The translations under genes were made by a program, and so were the position numbers. DNA of 32,159 nucleotides, taken from the NCBI GenBank assembly GCA_020201525.1, contig JAIVGO010000103.1:1-32159 (forward strand). Direction: 5' to 3'. Every line of letters begins with the position of its first letter. Positions within the stretch are counted from its first letter, which is position 1. This DNA is from Actinomycetota bacterium. GTDB taxonomy: Bacteria > Actinomycetota > AC-67. A model generated the notes under the pieces. The model worked only from the letters and a program-made list of their open reading frames with translations. It did no database searches and was not told the origin of the DNA. This document shows positions 1 through 9,790 of the stretch, piece after piece.

Positions 1-3000
1 TGTCGGTACCGAGCCCACCCGTCAGGGTGTCGTCTCCGAGGCGGCCGGAAAGCGTGTCGTTGCCTGCGCCGCCGTTCAGCACGTTGGCCAAACCGTCGCC
101 GGTCAGGGTGTCGTTGGAAGATCCGCCGGTGAGACTTTCGATACTGCTGAAAGCGTCCGTTCCGTCCCCGAGCCCTTGGCCCGAAATAAGGTTCGCCGTG
201 ATGGCGACTGCCGCGGTCGAGTAGTCGGCGGTATCACTTCCCGTACCGCCGGTGAGAGCGTCATTGCCCCCACGGCCGTTCAGCGTGTCGTTGCCCGCGC
301 CTCCGTTCAAAACGTTCGCGTTCACGTCGCCGGTCAGCGAGTCGTTGCCGGTGCCACCGGTTGCGTTTTCGATACTCGAGAACGTGTCGTTGCCATTGCC
401 GGTGGCTGTTCCCAGCGTGAGGTTGACGACCACGGAGGTGCCGACACCGGAAAAGTCGATCGTGTCGGTTCCAGCACCGCCGACGAGCGAATCGTCGCCT
501 GCTGCGCCGGACAAGGTGTCGTTCCCGGCCCCGCCGTTCAGCGTGTTGGCTGCGCCGTCGCCGGCAAGCGTGTCGTTCGCCGAACCGCCGTTCACTCTTT
601 CGACCGTTGCGATCGTGTCGTTGCCTTCGCCGGTGTTCTGAGCGCCCGTATTCGACAGGTCGACCGTCACCGCGGTGGTCATTGCCCAGAAGTCGGCGGT
701 GTCCGTACCCGCACCACCCGTCAGGCTGTCGTTCCCCGCGCGGCCGGTCAAGGTGTCGCTGCCGCCGGCACCGTTCAGAACGTTACTGCTCGTGTCACCC
801 TTCAGCGCGTCGTTGCCGTCCGACCCGGCAACGTTTTCGATTCCACTGAGAGTGTCGCTTCCGTCGCCGGTCACTTGAGCGGCGGTGATCGCGAGATCCA
901 CCGTCACGCCGTTCGCGTCTGAGTAGTCGGCGGTATCAGAATCGGCACCACCAGACAGTGTGTCGTTTCCGGCCCCACCGGTCAGCGTGTCGTCGCCTGC
1001 GGCACCCGACAGGCTGTCGTTTCCTGCATTGCCGGCCAGCGTGTCGGCGCCGGCTCCACCCGAAAGAACGTCGCTTCCGGCGCCGCCGGTGAGAACGTTC
1101 GCGTTTCCGTCGCCGGTCAGCGTGTCGTCGAGCGGCGACCCGGTCAGGTTTTCAATCGTTGCGAGTGTGTCCGTGCCATCGCCGGTGTTCTGCGCACCGG
1201 CGGCCGACAGGTCGACGGTGACCGCGGAAGACGATCCGGAGTAATCGGCTGTGTCGCTGCCGGCGCCACCGGTCAGCGAATCGTCCCCGGCACCGCCCGC
1301 AAGGGAATCGGTCCCGTCGCCGCCGGAGATGCCGTCGTTACCGTTGCCGCCGGACAGTGTGTCGTTTCCGTCGGCACCGGTGATCGTGTCATTACCGTCG
1401 CCGCCGGAAAGAACGTTGTCGCTCGAGTCGCCGGTGAGCGTGTCCCCCTGCGCGGAGCCGATGACTCCTTCGATCGACGACAGTGTGTCACTGCCATCCC
1501 CGGTGTTCTGGGGATCGGTCACGGTCAAATCAACCGTCACTGCCCCGGCTGCGGAGGAGAAGTCGGCGGTGTCGGTGCCCGTTCCTCCCGCGAGCACATC
1601 ATCCCCTGCACGACCGGCGAGCGCGTCATTGCCGGCAGCTCCCGTGAGCGTGTTGGCGTTGTCGTCGCCGGTCAGTGAGTCGTTGCCGGGAGATCCCGTC
1701 AGGTTCTCGACCGTCGCGAGGGTGTCTGATCCTTGTCCCGAGGCCGTGCCGGTCACCAGGCTTGCCGTGATCGCGGTCGCAGCGGAGAAGTCGGCGGTGT
1801 CAACGCCGGAACCACCCGTCAACGTGTCGTTTCCATCGCCGCCGATCAGCGTGTCATTCCCGTTGCCACCGGTAAGCACGTTGTTACCGGCGCCGCCCGA
1901 GAGAACATTGGCGTTGCCGTCGCCGGTCAGCGAGTCGCTCTGTGGAGAGCCGATAACATTTTCGACGCCGGAGAACGTGTCGTTGCCCTCGCCGGTGTTC
2001 TGGGCCGGCACCACGGACAAGTCGACCGTTATCGCGCCCGCGGAGCCGGAGAAGTTCGCGGTATCGGTCCCGGCGGCGCCGGTGTACGTGTCGTTGCCGT
2101 CACGACCGATGAGGGTGTCGTTACCGTTCCCGCCGCTGAGCACGTTTGCGGTCGCGTCACCTTCCAAGGTATCCGCTTGCGCAGACCCGGTCAGGTTCTC
2201 GATGCCTGCGAGTGTATCGCTTCCATCGCCGGTGTTTTGTGCCGTCGCAACGGCGAGATCGACCGTAATCGCCCCTGCAGATGCCGAATAATCCGCGGTA
2301 TCCGTGCCGTCTCCACCGTCCAGCAGGTCGTTCCCGGCCGCTCCTGTCAGCGCGTCGTTGCCGCTGCCGCCGGAGATGGTGTCGTTGCCGAGTCCACCGG
2401 AGATGGTGTCGTTGCCGTTGCCACCGGCGAGGACGTTTGCGACGTCATCGCCGGTGATGGTGTCGCCTTGCGCCGAACCGGTGACGTTTTCGATACCGGC
2501 TAGTGTATCGGTTCCTTCCCCGACGGTGTCTTGCGGATCGGTCACCGTAAGATCGACCGTCACGGCGCCGGCGGCGGCAGAATAATCCGCCGTATCGGTA
2601 CCCGCGCCACCGGTAATCACGTCATCGCCGGCGCCACCGGCGATAGAGTCGTTGCCCAGTCCGGCGTCGATCGTGTCGGCGCCTGCCCGACCTGCAATGA
2701 CGTTCGCGTTGTCATCGCCCGTGATCGTGTCGTCTTGGGGCGACCCGATGACGTTCTCGACTGCGGAGATCGTATCGGAGCCTTGGCCCGTGTCCTGTGC
2801 GTCGGAATCCGTCAGATCGAGCGTAACCGAGCCGGTCGCAGACGAGAAGTCGACCGTGTCGATTCCTCCGCCACCGTTCAGCGTGTCGTCGCCGTTGCCG
2901 CCGGAGAGCGTGTCGTCTCCTGCCGCAGCGGTGAGTGTGTCGTTGCCGGCACCACCCGTCAGGGTGTTTGCGTTTGTGTCGCCCGTGATCGTGTCGTCCT

Positions 3001-6000
3001 GCGGTGATCCGACGACGTTCTCGACGGTTCCGATGACGTCGCTTCCCTGACCGGTCGCCGTCCCGGCGACGAGATCCACCGTCATCGCGCTCGTCGCAGC
3101 GGAGAAATCGGCCGTGTCGGTGCCTGCGCCGCCGGTGAACGTGTCGTCACCTGCGGCACCTTTCAAGGTGTCGTCGCCCGCAGCCCCGTTGATGACGTTG
3201 TTATTGACGTCTCCCGTCAGGGCGTCGTTGAACGCAGAGCCCGTAAGGTTCTCGAAGCCGCTCAGCGCGTCGTCGCCGTCGCCTGTGGACGTCCCGGATA
3301 CCAAGCTGACCGTCACGCCGGCAGTCGCGTTCGTGTAGTCGAGCGTGTCGGTGCCGGCATCGCCGGAAATCGTGTCGACCCCGCCCGCGCCCGGATCGAC
3401 GGTGTCGTTTCCTGCACTACCGGTGAGGATGTTGTCCGAAGCGTTGCCGCGAAGCGTGTCGCCTGCCGTCGTGCCGATGAGATTTTCGACAGCGCTGATC
3501 GTGTCGGATCCTTCGCCCGTGGTTTGCACCGTCGGAACGGAAAGGTTCACGGAAACGGGACCGGCGAAGCCGGAGAAGTCGATGAGGTCGTTGCCCGCTC
3601 CCCCAGTTACAACGTCGTTGCCCGCACCGGGCACGAAGGTATCGTTGCCGCCTTTGCCGTCGAGCGTGTCGTTGCCCGTGCCACCGGTAATCGTGTTCCC
3701 GGCGGTATCCGTTCCGGTGATGGAGTCGTTGAGGGTCGTCCCAATGACGTTTTCCATCGTGGTGATCGTGTCGGATCCTTGTCCGGTTCCGGTGTTCGCC
3801 GACAGATCGACCGTGACGGCCGACGCGGAAGCCGAATAGTCGAGCGTGTCGGTGCCTGCGTTACCGAGCAACGTGTCGTCCCCGAGCCCACCGGAAATCG
3901 AATCATCTCCGTCGCCCCCCTGAGCGACGTCGTCGTCTGCGCCGCCGGGAAGGACGTCGTTACCTGCGTTTCCAATGATGGTGTCGTTGCCTGCACCGCC
4001 GGTCAGGACGTTTGCGTTTGCATCGCCGGTGAGCGCATCACCCTGGCTCGATCCGGTGACATTCTCGAACGTTGCAATCGTGTCCGTGCCGTCACCGGAT
4101 GCCGACCCATTTGCCAGGTTCACGTTGACGGAGGCGGTTGCTGCGGAATAGTCGAGCGTGTCGCTTCCCTCACCGCCGGTAAGGGTGTCGTCGCCGGCGC
4201 CACCGCCAACGGTGTCGTTGCCATTGCCGCCATTGATCGCGTTGTTCGATGAGTTTCCTTTCAGAGAGTCGGCGGCCGGCGAGCCGGTGAGATTCTCAAC
4301 GGTGGCGAACGAATCGTTGCCATCGCCGGTGTTCTGAGGACCCACAACCGCCAGATCGACGGTAATCGGCCCGGTCGAACCCGAGAAATCAACTGTATCC
4401 GCGCCGTTGCCACCCGTAAATACGTCCGCCCCTGCCTTGCCGACAAGCGTGTCGTTGCCGTCACCACCGTTGAGCGCGTTGTTGTTGGCGTCCCCCGTCA
4501 ACGAGTCGTTCTGCGGCGATCCGGTGACGTTTTCGATGCTGCCAAACGTGTCGGAGCCTTCCCCTGTTGCCTGCGCGGCAACGTTGGACAAATCCACCGT
4601 GATCGCAGCGCTCGATCCGGTGAAATCCGCTGTATCGGTTCCGATGCCGCCGATATACGAGTCGTTCTCGCCGCGGCCGACAATGGTGTCGTCGCCGGCG
4701 CCTGCGTCGAGAACATTCGGATTCGTGTCGCCCTTGATCGTGTCGCCTTGCGAGGACCCCGTGACGTTTTCGAAACCGGTGATTGTGTCGCTGCCTTCGC
4801 CGGTCGTTTGCGCCGTCGTCGTAGCAAGGTCGACTGTGATCGCAGCCGTCGAGGGGACGAACGTCAACGTATCGGTTCCTATGCCGCCGGTGAGCGTGTC
4901 GTCGCCGGCGAGCCCGGAAATGATGTCGTTTCCGCCCTGCCCGTCCAGGGTGTTCGCGGCAGAGCTTCCGGTGAGTTGATCGTTACCGGCCGTGGATCCT
5001 TTCAAGCTTTCGACATTTGCGAGCGAGTCGGTGCCTGCTCCCGTCACGGCACCCGTGACCAGACTTGCGACGACGCCATCGGACCCGGAATAGTCCACGA
5101 GATCCGCGCCGGTACCGCCATCGATGCTGTTGTTACCGGATGTACCTGCGATCGTGTCCGCCTGGGGCGAACCCGTGACGTCCTCGATCCCTGACAACGT
5201 ATCGGTTCCGTCGCCGGTTGCCTGCGACGATGCATTCGACAGGTCGACGGTGACGGACCCGGTCGCGGTGGCGAAACTGACTCGGTCGGTCCCGGTGTCG
5301 CCCGCAATGACGTCGTCGCCCGCAGCGCCGTTCAATGTGTCGTTTCCTCCGCCGCCGGTCAGCGTGTTCGCGTTGGCGTCACCGGTTAGTGTGTCGTTCG
5401 CGGTGTTAGATCCGACGAGATTCTCAATCGCGGTCAGCGTGTCGGCGCCGTCTCCCGACGAGGTGCCGCCCGTGAGCGTTGCAGTGATCGGCGAGGTCGA
5501 AGCGAAGAAGCTCGCCGTGTCGGCACCGTTGCCTCCGTCGAGCGTGTCGTTTGCTGCACCGCCGATCAAGGTGTCGTCGCCGGCGCCGCCGGTCAACACG
5601 TTTGCGCTTGCGTCGCCGGTGAGCGAGTCTCCTTGCGGCGATCCGGTCAGATTTTCCACCTGGCTGAGAGTGTCACTGCCGTCATCGACGTCGGTACTCG
5701 TCGATCCCCCTGGAACGCTCGCAAGCGACGCGGTGATCCCTCCGGCTGCACCGGCAAAGCTGACCGTATCGGCACCGGGACCTCCGGTGAGAAGGTCGTC
5801 CCCGTCGCCGCCCAGCATTGTGTCGTCTCCCCCGCCGGTGGTGACGGTGTCGTCGCCTGCCCCTGCGTTGATCACGTTCGGGTTCGCATCGCCGGTGATG
5901 ACGTCGCCGCCGGGTGATCCGATAATGTCCTCGATCCCGCTCAGGGTATCGGTGAATTGCGTCCCATCGGTTTCCTGTGCGTGAACCGGGGACGATGAAA

Positions 6001-6405
6001 GATTGACGATCACGAGCTCTGCTGTGACATAGCTCGCCGTGTCCTCGCCCCCGGCGCCGCTGACAGTGTCGTTTCCTGCGTCACCGGTTAGGACGTTCGC
6101 GTTTCCATCACCTGTGAGGGTGTCCGCGAGCCCCGTTCCCGTGGCATTCTCGACCGCACTAAGAGAGGTGCCAGTCAAGGCGCCGTCGCCTGTGACCGTG
6201 CCCGCGCCGAGATCGATGCCGACGCCGGTGGTGCCCGGCGGGGTGAAGTTGAAGTTGTATGCGACGGTGTCGGTGCCCGCCCCGCCGTTGACCTGGTCTC
6301 CAGTCGTGGTCGACCCACCCGGGAGGATCAGGTCGTCTCCGCCCATCCCGTTGATGACGTCGAAGCCGCCACTGCCGCAAATGATGTCGTTCCCATCCGT
6401 ACCGC
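1..6405 (-). repeat. RTX nonapeptide repeat array, about 25 modules of 60-106 codons
   Basis: The conserved DYS/DFS-type codon block recurs at about 223, 452, 691, 923, 1242, 1560, 1787, 2050, 2288, 2582, 2846, 3103, 3333, 3574, 3835, 4145, 4382, 4620, 4860, 5088, 5268, 5505, 5755, 6030 and 6258. Spacing is mostly 227-264 bases, with a short module of about 180 and long ones of about 310-320 that carry extra nonapeptides. The copies are diverged at nucleotide level, so this is an old protein repeat rather than recent DNA amplification. Modules nearest the N-terminus are the least regular. Confidence 0.9.
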
Positions 6406-6565
6406 TGATGGGGCCGGAACCCGTAATCGCCGCCGGATCGTCGCACGGATTGGTATCCGCCTCGGCGTGGCGGAGGGCGAAGCCGCCCACGACCGCAAAG
6501 AGTGCGGCGATCCCGACGATGACGCCCCACCGCATCCGACGTTTGGATATCGACATCAAGCCCAT
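1..6565 (-). CDS. Giant Sec-exported RTX-type calcium-binding repeat protein (partial, C-terminus beyond left edge)
   Basis: A single minus-strand frame begins at ATG 6565 and is consistent at each place I read it (left edge, near 1330, near 3600, and the first 400 or so codons), giving at least 2188 residues. A GAGGAGA ribosome-binding site lies 7 bases before the ATG. The N-terminus has a KRR basic patch, a hydrophobic core and an AEA-like cleavage site near residue 36, so export is predicted by the Sec route. Two cysteines follow, then almost only GGxGxDTLxG nonapeptides typical of hemolysin-type calcium-binding repeats. These are arranged in about 25 modules, each with a DTADYS block, a VTVDLS strand, a TGxGxDTL turn, an IENLTGS block and then further nonapeptides. 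In this family the repeats form a parallel beta-roll that binds calcium outside the cell. The role is unknown; surface adhesin or matrix protein is plausible. No enzymatic domain is visible in the part present. Confidence 0.9.
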   Translation of the reverse strand, partial: MGLMSISKRRMRWGVIVGIAALFAVVGGFALRHAEADTNPCDDPAAITGSGPISGTDGNDIICGSGGFDVINGMGGDDLILPGGSTTTGDQVNGGAGTDTVAYNFNFTPPGTTGVGIDLGAGTVTGDGALTGTSLSAVENATGTGLADTLTGDGNANVLTGDAGNDTVSGAGGEDTASYVTAELVIVNLSSSPVHAQETDGTQFTDTLSGIEDIIGSPGGDVITGDANPNVINAGAGDDTVTTGGGDDTMLGGDGDDLLTGGPGADTVSFAGAAGGITASLASVPGGSTSTDVDDGSDTLSQVENLTGSPQGDSLTGDASANVLTGGAGDDTLIGGAANDTLDGGNGADTASFFASTSPITATLTGGTSSGDGADTLTAIENLVGSNTANDTLTGDANANTLTGGGGNDTLNGAAGDDVIAGDTGTDRVSFATATGSVTVDLSNASSQATGDGTDTLSGIEDVTGSPQADTIAGTSGNNSIDGGTGADLVDYSGSDGVVASLVTGAVTGAGTDSLANVESLKGSTAGNDQLTGSSAANTLDGQGGNDIISGLAGDDTLTGGIGTDTLTFVPSTAAITVDLATTTAQTTGEGSDTITGFENVTGSSQGDTIKGDTNPNVLDAGAGDDTIVGRGENDSYIGGIGTDTADFTGSSAAITVDLSNVAAQATGEGSDTFGSIENVTGSPQNDSLTGDANNNALNGGDGNDTLVGKAGADVFTGGNGADTVDFSGSTGPITVDLAVVGPQNTGDGNDSFATVENLTGSPAADSLKGNSSNNAINGGNGNDTVGGGAGDDTLTGGEGSDTLDYSAATASVNVNLANGSASGDGTDTIATFENVTGSSQGDALTGDANANVLTGGAGNDTIIGNAGNDVLPGGADDDVAQGGDGDDSISGGLGDDTLLGNAGTDTLDYSASASAVTVDLSANTGTGQGSDTITTMENVIGTTLNDSITGTDTAGNTITGGTGNDTLDGKGGNDTFVPGAGNDVVTGGAGNDLIDFSGFAGPVSVNLSVPTVQTTGEGSDTISAVENLIGTTAGDTLRGNASDNILTGSAGNDTVDPGAGGVDTISGDAGTDTLDYTNATAGVTVSLVSGTSTGDGDDALSGFENLTGSAFNDALTGDVNNNVINGAAGDDTLKGAAGDDTFTGGAGTDTADFSAATSAMTVDLVAGTATGQGSDVIGTVENVVGSPQDDTITGDTNANTLTGGAGNDTLTAAAGDDTLSGGNGDDTLNGGGGIDTVDFSSATGSVTLDLTDSDAQDTGQGSDTISAVENVIGSPQDDTITGDDNANVIAGRAGADTIDAGLGNDSIAGGAGDDVITGGAGTDTADYSAAAGAVTVDLTVTDPQDTVGEGTDTLAGIENVTGSAQGDTITGDDVANVLAGGNGNDTISGGLGNDTISGGSGNDALTGAAGNDLLDGGDGTDTADYSASAGAITVDLAVATAQNTGDGSDTLAGIENLTGSAQADTLEGDATANVLSGGNGNDTLIGRDGNDTYTGAAGTDTANFSGSAGAITVDLSVVPAQNTGEGNDTFSGVENVIGSPQSDSLTGDGNANVLSGGAGNNVLTGGNGNDTLIGGDGNDTLTGGSGVDTADFSAATAITASLVTGTASGQGSDTLATVENLTGSPGNDSLTGDDNANTLTGAAGNDALAGRAGDDVLAGGTGTDTADFSSAAGAVTVDLTVTDPQNTGDGSDTLSSIEGVIGSAQGDTLTGDSSDNVLSGGDGNDTITGADGNDTLSGGNGNDGISGGDGTDSLAGGAGDDSLTGGAGSDTADYSGSSSAVTVDLSAAGAQNTGDGTDTLATIENLTGSPLDDTLTGDGNANVLTGGAGSDVLSGGAGADTLAGNAGNDSLSGAAGDDTLTGGAGNDTLSGGADSDTADYSDANGVTVDLAITAAQVTGDGSDTLSGIENVAGSDGNDALKGDTSSNVLNGAGGSDTLTGRAGNDSLTGGAGTDTADFWAMTTAVTVDLSNTGAQNTGEGNDTIATVERVNGGSANDTLAGDGAANTLNGGAGNDTLSGAAGDDSLVGGAGTDTIDFSGVGTSVVVNLTLGTATGNGNDTFSSIENATGGTGNDSLTGDVNANVLNGGAGNDTLNGRGGNDALTGGTGSDTADYSTAAVAITANLISGQGLGDGTDAFSSIESLTGGSSNDTLTGDGLANVLNGGAGNDTLSGRLGDDTLTGGLGTD

Positions 6566-6847
6566 CTACTGCTCTCCTCGTGAACGACGCTTTGAACGGG
6601 GTCAACCAATGTGACACCGCAATCAAGCGCAAAATGGAATCGCCCAAAACAAGACAAGCAAGCCCTAGTTCTCCTGCAATGCCCGGCTACACACACTAGG
6701 GTTCAGTTGCGCAGGCGTCAATAGAGCAAGGTATTAACGTCAATTGGACCAAAACGGGCGATCATTGGACTTATCGCCTACAAAAAAGTGGCGCGCGAGC
6801 AGGGGCAACCAGCTTTCTTGAAAAAGACCGGTCGCCGGGTGGATCGC
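6566..6847. other. Gene-free spacer
   Basis: This stretch separates the RTX gene from the small genes to its right. It is less GC-rich than its surroundings and shows no reading frame with the G/C third-position bias of the neighbours. The only structure I can support is the promoter-like pair at 6693-6721. Confidence 0.6.
6693..6721 (-). promoter_or_regulatory. Putative housekeeping promoter of the RTX protein gene
   Basis: Read on the minus strand, TTGACG (6721-6716) and TAGTGT (6698-6693) are separated by exactly 17 bases, about 128 bases before the ATG at 6565. This matches the vegetative sigma-70 layout (-35 5/6, -10 TAnnnT). It lies in a gene-free spacer with only this minus-strand gene downstream, which implies a long leader of roughly 120 bases. 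Confidence 0.4.
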
Positions 6848-6904
6848 TTAACGGGAGCGGCGACGCGCAGTGAGCTGCGCGAAGAACATGATGACGGCGG
6901 TCAT
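6848..6904 (-). CDS. Possible 18-residue translationally coupled micro-ORF
   Basis: The stop of the upstream 101-codon frame (TAA 6906-6904) shares its last base with an ATG (6904-6902). A GGAG sequence sits 6 bases before that ATG. The encoded peptide of 18 residues has a hydrophobic first half (MTAVIMFFAQL) and a basic tail (ARRRSR). That shape fits a tiny membrane-associated peptide, but such a short frame can occur by chance. A 7-bp hairpin lies inside it, so the stretch may simply be a trailer. Confidence 0.25.
   Translation of the reverse strand: MTAVIMFFAQLTARRRSR
6864..6881 (-). terminator. Short GC hairpin, possible terminator
   Basis: CGCGCAG and CTGCGCG form a perfect 7-bp stem around a TGAG loop, 23 bases past the stop of the small minus-strand gene that ends at 6904. 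There is no T-tract, so termination is uncertain. Confidence 0.3.
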
Positions 6905-7209
6905 TAGTTTCTCCATGTCGACAGAGGGCCGGCTTCGAAGGCAAATCCTGCCTCCCACTGCATGCCGTGAACCAGCGGGACGAGATTCGCGAGTGCGCTG
7001 CGCCCCGAGGTCGGAAGCGGGAAAGCGCCGCTGTCGGCCACGTGAGTGTAATTGAGCGAGTTGAAGTCGACGCCGGCATAGGACGACGACGCCGGTGCGA
7101 AAGCCCGTCCGGAGTACCCGACGGATCCCCACGCTGCGAGGTCTCCGAGGGCCTTGTCGCTCTTCTTGCCGGAAGGTTTCATACTTGCTGCATCGCCAGC
7201 TATGTCCAT
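6904..7209 (-). CDS. Small hypothetical protein
   Basis: This is a frame of 101 codons from ATG 7209. An alternative ATG at 7182 gives 92 residues beginning MKPSGKKSDKALGD. Codons from about 7182 onward have clear G/C third-position bias, which supports real coding. Neither start has a convincing ribosome-binding site. I recognise no family. The protein has no signal peptide or membrane segment and is rich in small residues with several aromatics (for example FNSLNYTHV and HGMQWEAGFAFEAG). It could be a fragment of a larger lost gene. It stands alone between the RTX gene and a divergent plus-strand gene. Confidence 0.5.
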   Translation of the reverse strand: MDIAGDAASMKPSGKKSDKALGDLAAWGSVGYSGRAFAPASSSYAGVDFNSLNYTHVADSGAFPLPTSGRSALANLVPLVHGMQWEAGFAFEAGPLSTWRN

Positions 7210-7293
7210 GTCCTAGATAACGAAGGTGCGTCATCTTTGGCACCGCCCGAAAACGCGGAATTTCTCCGGCACAATCACCCTGTGGGGGTCGAA

Positions 7294-7767
7294 ATGGACA
7301 CGATGTATAAAGAAATCTGGCTAGTTCGTTCGCAAGACCGGGCTAATCAGACAAGCCGAGGGACACGGTGCGAGCGCCGCGGCGCGAAGGTGATGGTCTG
7401 TGTGGCGATGATCGTGATCCTCGGCGGCGCTTGCGGACGGTCTCCAACCGCCTCGCCCCCGTCTTCGGGAAGTGGCATCGAGGGCCGGACCACCTCCGGC
7501 CCGAGCTGCCCCGTCGAGCGGGCCGACTCGCCGTGTCCGGACCGCCCGATCCGGGCGACGGTGGTCGTTCGAGATGCCGCCGGCCGCGAAGTGAAGCGAT
7601 TCACCTCGGAACAGGACGGCACATTCAAGGTCGATCTCTCGCCCGGGACGTACACGCTCGAAGGCCAGAGCGAAGGGATGTTCCCGCGGGGATCGCAGCA
7701 GACCGTGACCGTCATGGGCGGTGCATACACGCAGGCCGACGTTCGGTTCGACTCCGGAATCCGCTAG
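7294..7767 (+). CDS. Small membrane-linked or lipoprotein with a carboxypeptidase-regulatory-like beta-sandwich
   Basis: The N-terminal part holds a hydrophobic stretch (VMVCVAMIVILGGAC) ending in a cysteine, suggesting a lipoprotein, though the lipobox is not canonical. After a Ser/Pro/Gly linker comes a compact domain with ATVVVRDAAGREVKRF, GTFKVDLSPGTYTLEG and TVTVMGGAYTQADVRF. That is the pattern of the prealbumin-like or carboxypeptidase-regulatory-like fold found on surface proteins. I chose ATG 7294, preceded by GGGGG, because it keeps basic residues before the hydrophobic core. ATG 7393 is possible but would leave no charged region. No catalytic domain is present, so a structural or binding role is likely. 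Its TAG stop shares CTAG with the stop of the converging gene. Confidence 0.65.
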   Translation: MDTMYKEIWLVRSQDRANQTSRGTRCERRGAKVMVCVAMIVILGGACGRSPTASPPSSGSGIEGRTTSGPSCPVERADSPCPDRPIRATVVVRDAAGREVKRFTSEQDGTFKVDLSPGTYTLEGQSEGMFPRGSQQTVTVMGGAYTQADVRFDSGIR

Positions 7768-8495
7768 GGCGCGGCGAGCCGCAGCGCGACGAACGCGGCC
7801 GCCAAGACCGGCAGGGCGACGCTCATCGCGCGGAGCGCGCCCTCGGGGGCGGCTCGGAGATACGCCGCGTCCACCGTCTCCATCGTGCCGTCGGAGCGCT
7901 CGACCGAGCCGCTCACCGACTGGGTCGATCGGCGCAGAGCCCGAACCGGCGTGGAAAGCGTCCGTTGAGCGATCGACAGCTCAAAGCAGGCCGCGGCGAC
8001 AAGGAATCCCGGCACCGTCGGGCCGAGCGCGCCCGTCCACGACGCGGTCAGCGCCGGAAAAGCACCCCACGCGAGGCCAAACCACACATCCGAATGAAAC
8101 CGCCCGCCGAAAAGCTCGAGGTTGTACGCCACGACGATGAACCCGCCGAAAGCGACGAAGGGAAGCAGCGACCACGACGTGCGGGCCGCGCCGGCGATCC
8201 CGACGACGACGGCGAGAGCGATCGACGCGACGGCAATCACTTTGAGGACCGCATCGGAAATTCGCGTGCGAAGCGGGTGGCCGTTCAATTCGTCGAGAGC
8301 GTGCGCGCCCAATCCGACGGCCAGGAAGAACGCCACGAGCAACGCGACGAGGCGATCGAGGTGCGCGCCGGGCGCCGTAGCCCATCCGATGCCGACGTAC
8401 GACAGGTGCCACAGCGTGTACGGCGGATGAAGCATCGTCACGTAGTCGCGCCACCCACCCGGACGCAGCGCGTAAAAGGCAGTTCCTTCAGCCAT
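7764..8495 (-). CDS. Conserved polytopic membrane protein next to a UbiE-like methyltransferase
   Basis: A protein of 243 residues with about six or seven hydrophobic helices. It begins with a soluble stretch and then HPPYTLWHLSYVGIGWA. A polar motif, HALDELNGHPLRT, follows the second helix. The start ATG lies inside the 3' end of the methyltransferase gene (8-base overlap), so the two are translated together. The position of the D/HPLRT motif between helices loosely recalls UbiA prenyltransferases, but the Asp-rich NDxxD motifs of that family are missing, so I do not assign that function. With a UbiE-like partner, a role in lipid or quinone metabolism is a reasonable guess and no more. Confidence 0.7.
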   Translation of the reverse strand: MAEGTAFYALRPGGWRDYVTMLHPPYTLWHLSYVGIGWATAPGAHLDRLVALLVAFFLAVGLGAHALDELNGHPLRTRISDAVLKVIAVASIALAVVVGIAGAARTSWSLLPFVAFGGFIVVAYNLELFGGRFHSDVWFGLAWGAFPALTASWTGALGPTVPGFLVAAACFELSIAQRTLSTPVRALRRSTQSVSGSVERSDGTMETVDAAYLRAAPEGALRAMSVALPVLAAAFVALRLAAP

Positions 8496-9177
8496 CCTTG
8501 CGCCCCCACGTCACGACGCCGGCGCCGAAGCTCATTGCGCGCCATTGCACGTCGCCCATACCGGCGTTCTGCCACAAAGCTGCCACGTCGGCGGGAGAAT
8601 GACCGGAACCCCACTCGACGATGCTACGGCCGAGAAAGTCGCCGACATCACGCCAACCGGATGAGAGAAGTCGCGTCGCCGCGCGCATCACTCTGAGCGC
8701 GTAGAGATCCCACAGCGTTCGCGACCACCGCGCAGCCGGAAGGCCGAATTCAACGGAGGCCATCGGTGCCCCGGGCTTCATGACGCGCACGAGCTCATCG
8801 ATCGTCGCCTGCGGATCGACGACGTAACGCAGCAAATACGTGTGCGTCAGCCCGTCGAAGCTTTCATCCCTGAAGGGCAACCGCTCGGCAGATCCGCCGA
8901 CGACGTGAACGCCGCGGGATCGTGCCGCCTGCAACATCCCGCTGCTTTGATCCAAGCCGACGACGCGAGCACCGCTGCGCTCTATGTCGCGAGCGACGAG
9001 ACCGGTCCCCGTTGCTACATCGAGAATCCGGTCGCCCGCGCCTGCGCCGACACACGAGACTGCGAAACGCCGCCACCGGCCGTATTGCAGGAAGCTGAAC
9101 AGCTCCGCCGGCACGTCGTAATTCGCTGAAATTCCGTCGAAGAGACGGCGAGCGTGCCGGGCGCGAGTGTCGACCAC
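8488..9177 (-). CDS. SAM-dependent class I methyltransferase, UbiE/MenG-like
   Basis: 229 residues from GTG 9177. The N-terminus has LFDGISANYDVPAEL, resembling the FDxxAxxYD start of UbiE/MenG enzymes. Motif I (ILDVATGTGLVA), an acidic motif II region (VVGLDQSSGML), AERLPFRDESFD and a post-motif LVRVMKPGAPMASVEFG follow in the expected order for a Rossmann-fold methyltransferase using S-adenosylmethionine. True MenG methylates demethylmenaquinone, but the substrate cannot be read from sequence and many paralogues exist. The gene overlaps the membrane protein gene downstream by 8 bases. It lies 40 bases past a terminator, so it probably has its own promoter in that gap. Confidence 0.85.
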   Translation of the reverse strand: MVDTRARHARRLFDGISANYDVPAELFSFLQYGRWRRFAVSCVGAGAGDRILDVATGTGLVARDIERSGARVVGLDQSSGMLQAARSRGVHVVGGSAERLPFRDESFDGLTHTYLLRYVVDPQATIDELVRVMKPGAPMASVEFGLPAARWSRTLWDLYALRVMRAATRLLSSGWRDVGDFLGRSIVEWGSGHSPADVAALWQNAGMGDVQWRAMSFGAGVVTWGRKDG

Positions 9178-9217
9178 CCGCCCGTTCTATCGCACGCGCC
9201 ACCTCCTGCGCACGCGA

Positions 9218-9246
9218 AGAGACGCCGGACGAAGTCCGGCGTCTCT
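9218..9246. terminator. Strong hairpin terminator after the SRPBCC gene
   Basis: AGAGACGCCGGAC and its exact complement GTCCGGCGTCTCT form a 13-bp stem with a 3-base GAA loop, 19 bases past the stop of the SRPBCC gene. There is no T-tract, as is common for hairpin-only terminators in high-GC Gram-positives. It separates the sigma/anti-sigma/SRPBCC run from the methyltransferase pair. Confidence 0.7.
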
Positions 9247-9265
9247 AGCCCTCGCCTCGACCCTG

Positions 9266-9736
9266 CTAGTTCTTCTTGACGGCTCCGTGCTCGATTTCGC
9301 CTCGCCACGCGCCGGTCTCGGAACCGCGCGACTCAATGAAATCCTTGAATCGCTGCAGATCGCCTTCGACTCTCCTCGTCAAGAACCCGAGCGTGTCGCC
9401 GATCTTGTCCGCCACTCCTTCCGGCTCGTACTCCATCTGGAGCATGACCCGCGTGCGTTGCGGGTCCAGGTGATGGAACGTCACGACCCCGGCGTTCTTG
9501 GCTCCTTCACGCGACGTCCACGCGATTCGCTCGTCCGGCCGCTGCTCTGTGATCTCCGCGTCCCACTCACGGCGAAGACCGGCGACCTCGGCGACCCAGT
9601 GCAATCGTTTGTCGTCGAGCTGTTGCACCGACTCGACGCCTTCCATGAAGTTCGGGAAATCCTCGAACTGGGTCCACTGGTTGTAGGCGGCCCGTACGGG
9701 AACTTCCACATCGATCGATTCTTCGATCGTTGACAA
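9266..9736 (-). CDS. SRPBCC-family (START-like, polyketide cyclase/dehydrase type) protein
   Basis: 156 residues covering one SRPBCC helix-grip domain. It starts STIEESIDVEVPVRAAYNQW, continues with FEDFPNFMEGVESVQQLDD and HWVAEVAG, and ends with GDLQRFKDFIESRG. This is a common actinobacterial single-domain family that binds hydrophobic ligands in a deep cavity; no member-specific reaction can be assigned. I chose TTG 9736 because AGGAGGTG (9750-9743), a full match to the 16S anti-Shine-Dalgarno, sits 6 bases before it. The GTG at 9745 overlaps that site and is unlikely to be used. The gene follows the anti-sigma gene by 54 bases and may be co-transcribed with it. Confidence 0.85.
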   Translation of the reverse strand: MSTIEESIDVEVPVRAAYNQWTQFEDFPNFMEGVESVQQLDDKRLHWVAEVAGLRREWDAEITEQRPDERIAWTSREGAKNAGVVTFHHLDPQRTRVMLQMEYEPEGVADKIGDTLGFLTRRVEGDLQRFKDFIESRGSETGAWRGEIEHGAVKKN

Positions 9737-9790
9737 CGCAAGCACCTCCTCGACGTATTTGCGAGGTGTACTTACCCAGTGACGCGACAG

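Noticed and set aside
1..6405. Regularly spaced repeats as a possible CRISPR array
   Set aside because: The periodic units are coding, diverged at nucleotide level and without constant repeat/variable spacer structure.
27..6614. Many long plus-strand reading frames opposite the RTX gene (up to 346 codons, Pro/Ser/Val-rich)
   Set aside because: They are mirror images of the Gly/Asn/Asp-rich repeat codons on the minus strand. They have no common start signals and break up at irregular points, whereas the minus frame is consistent across the whole span wherever I read it.
7368..8696. 442-codon plus-strand frame
   Set aside because: Arg/Pro-rich shadow of the membrane protein and methyltransferase genes on the minus strand.
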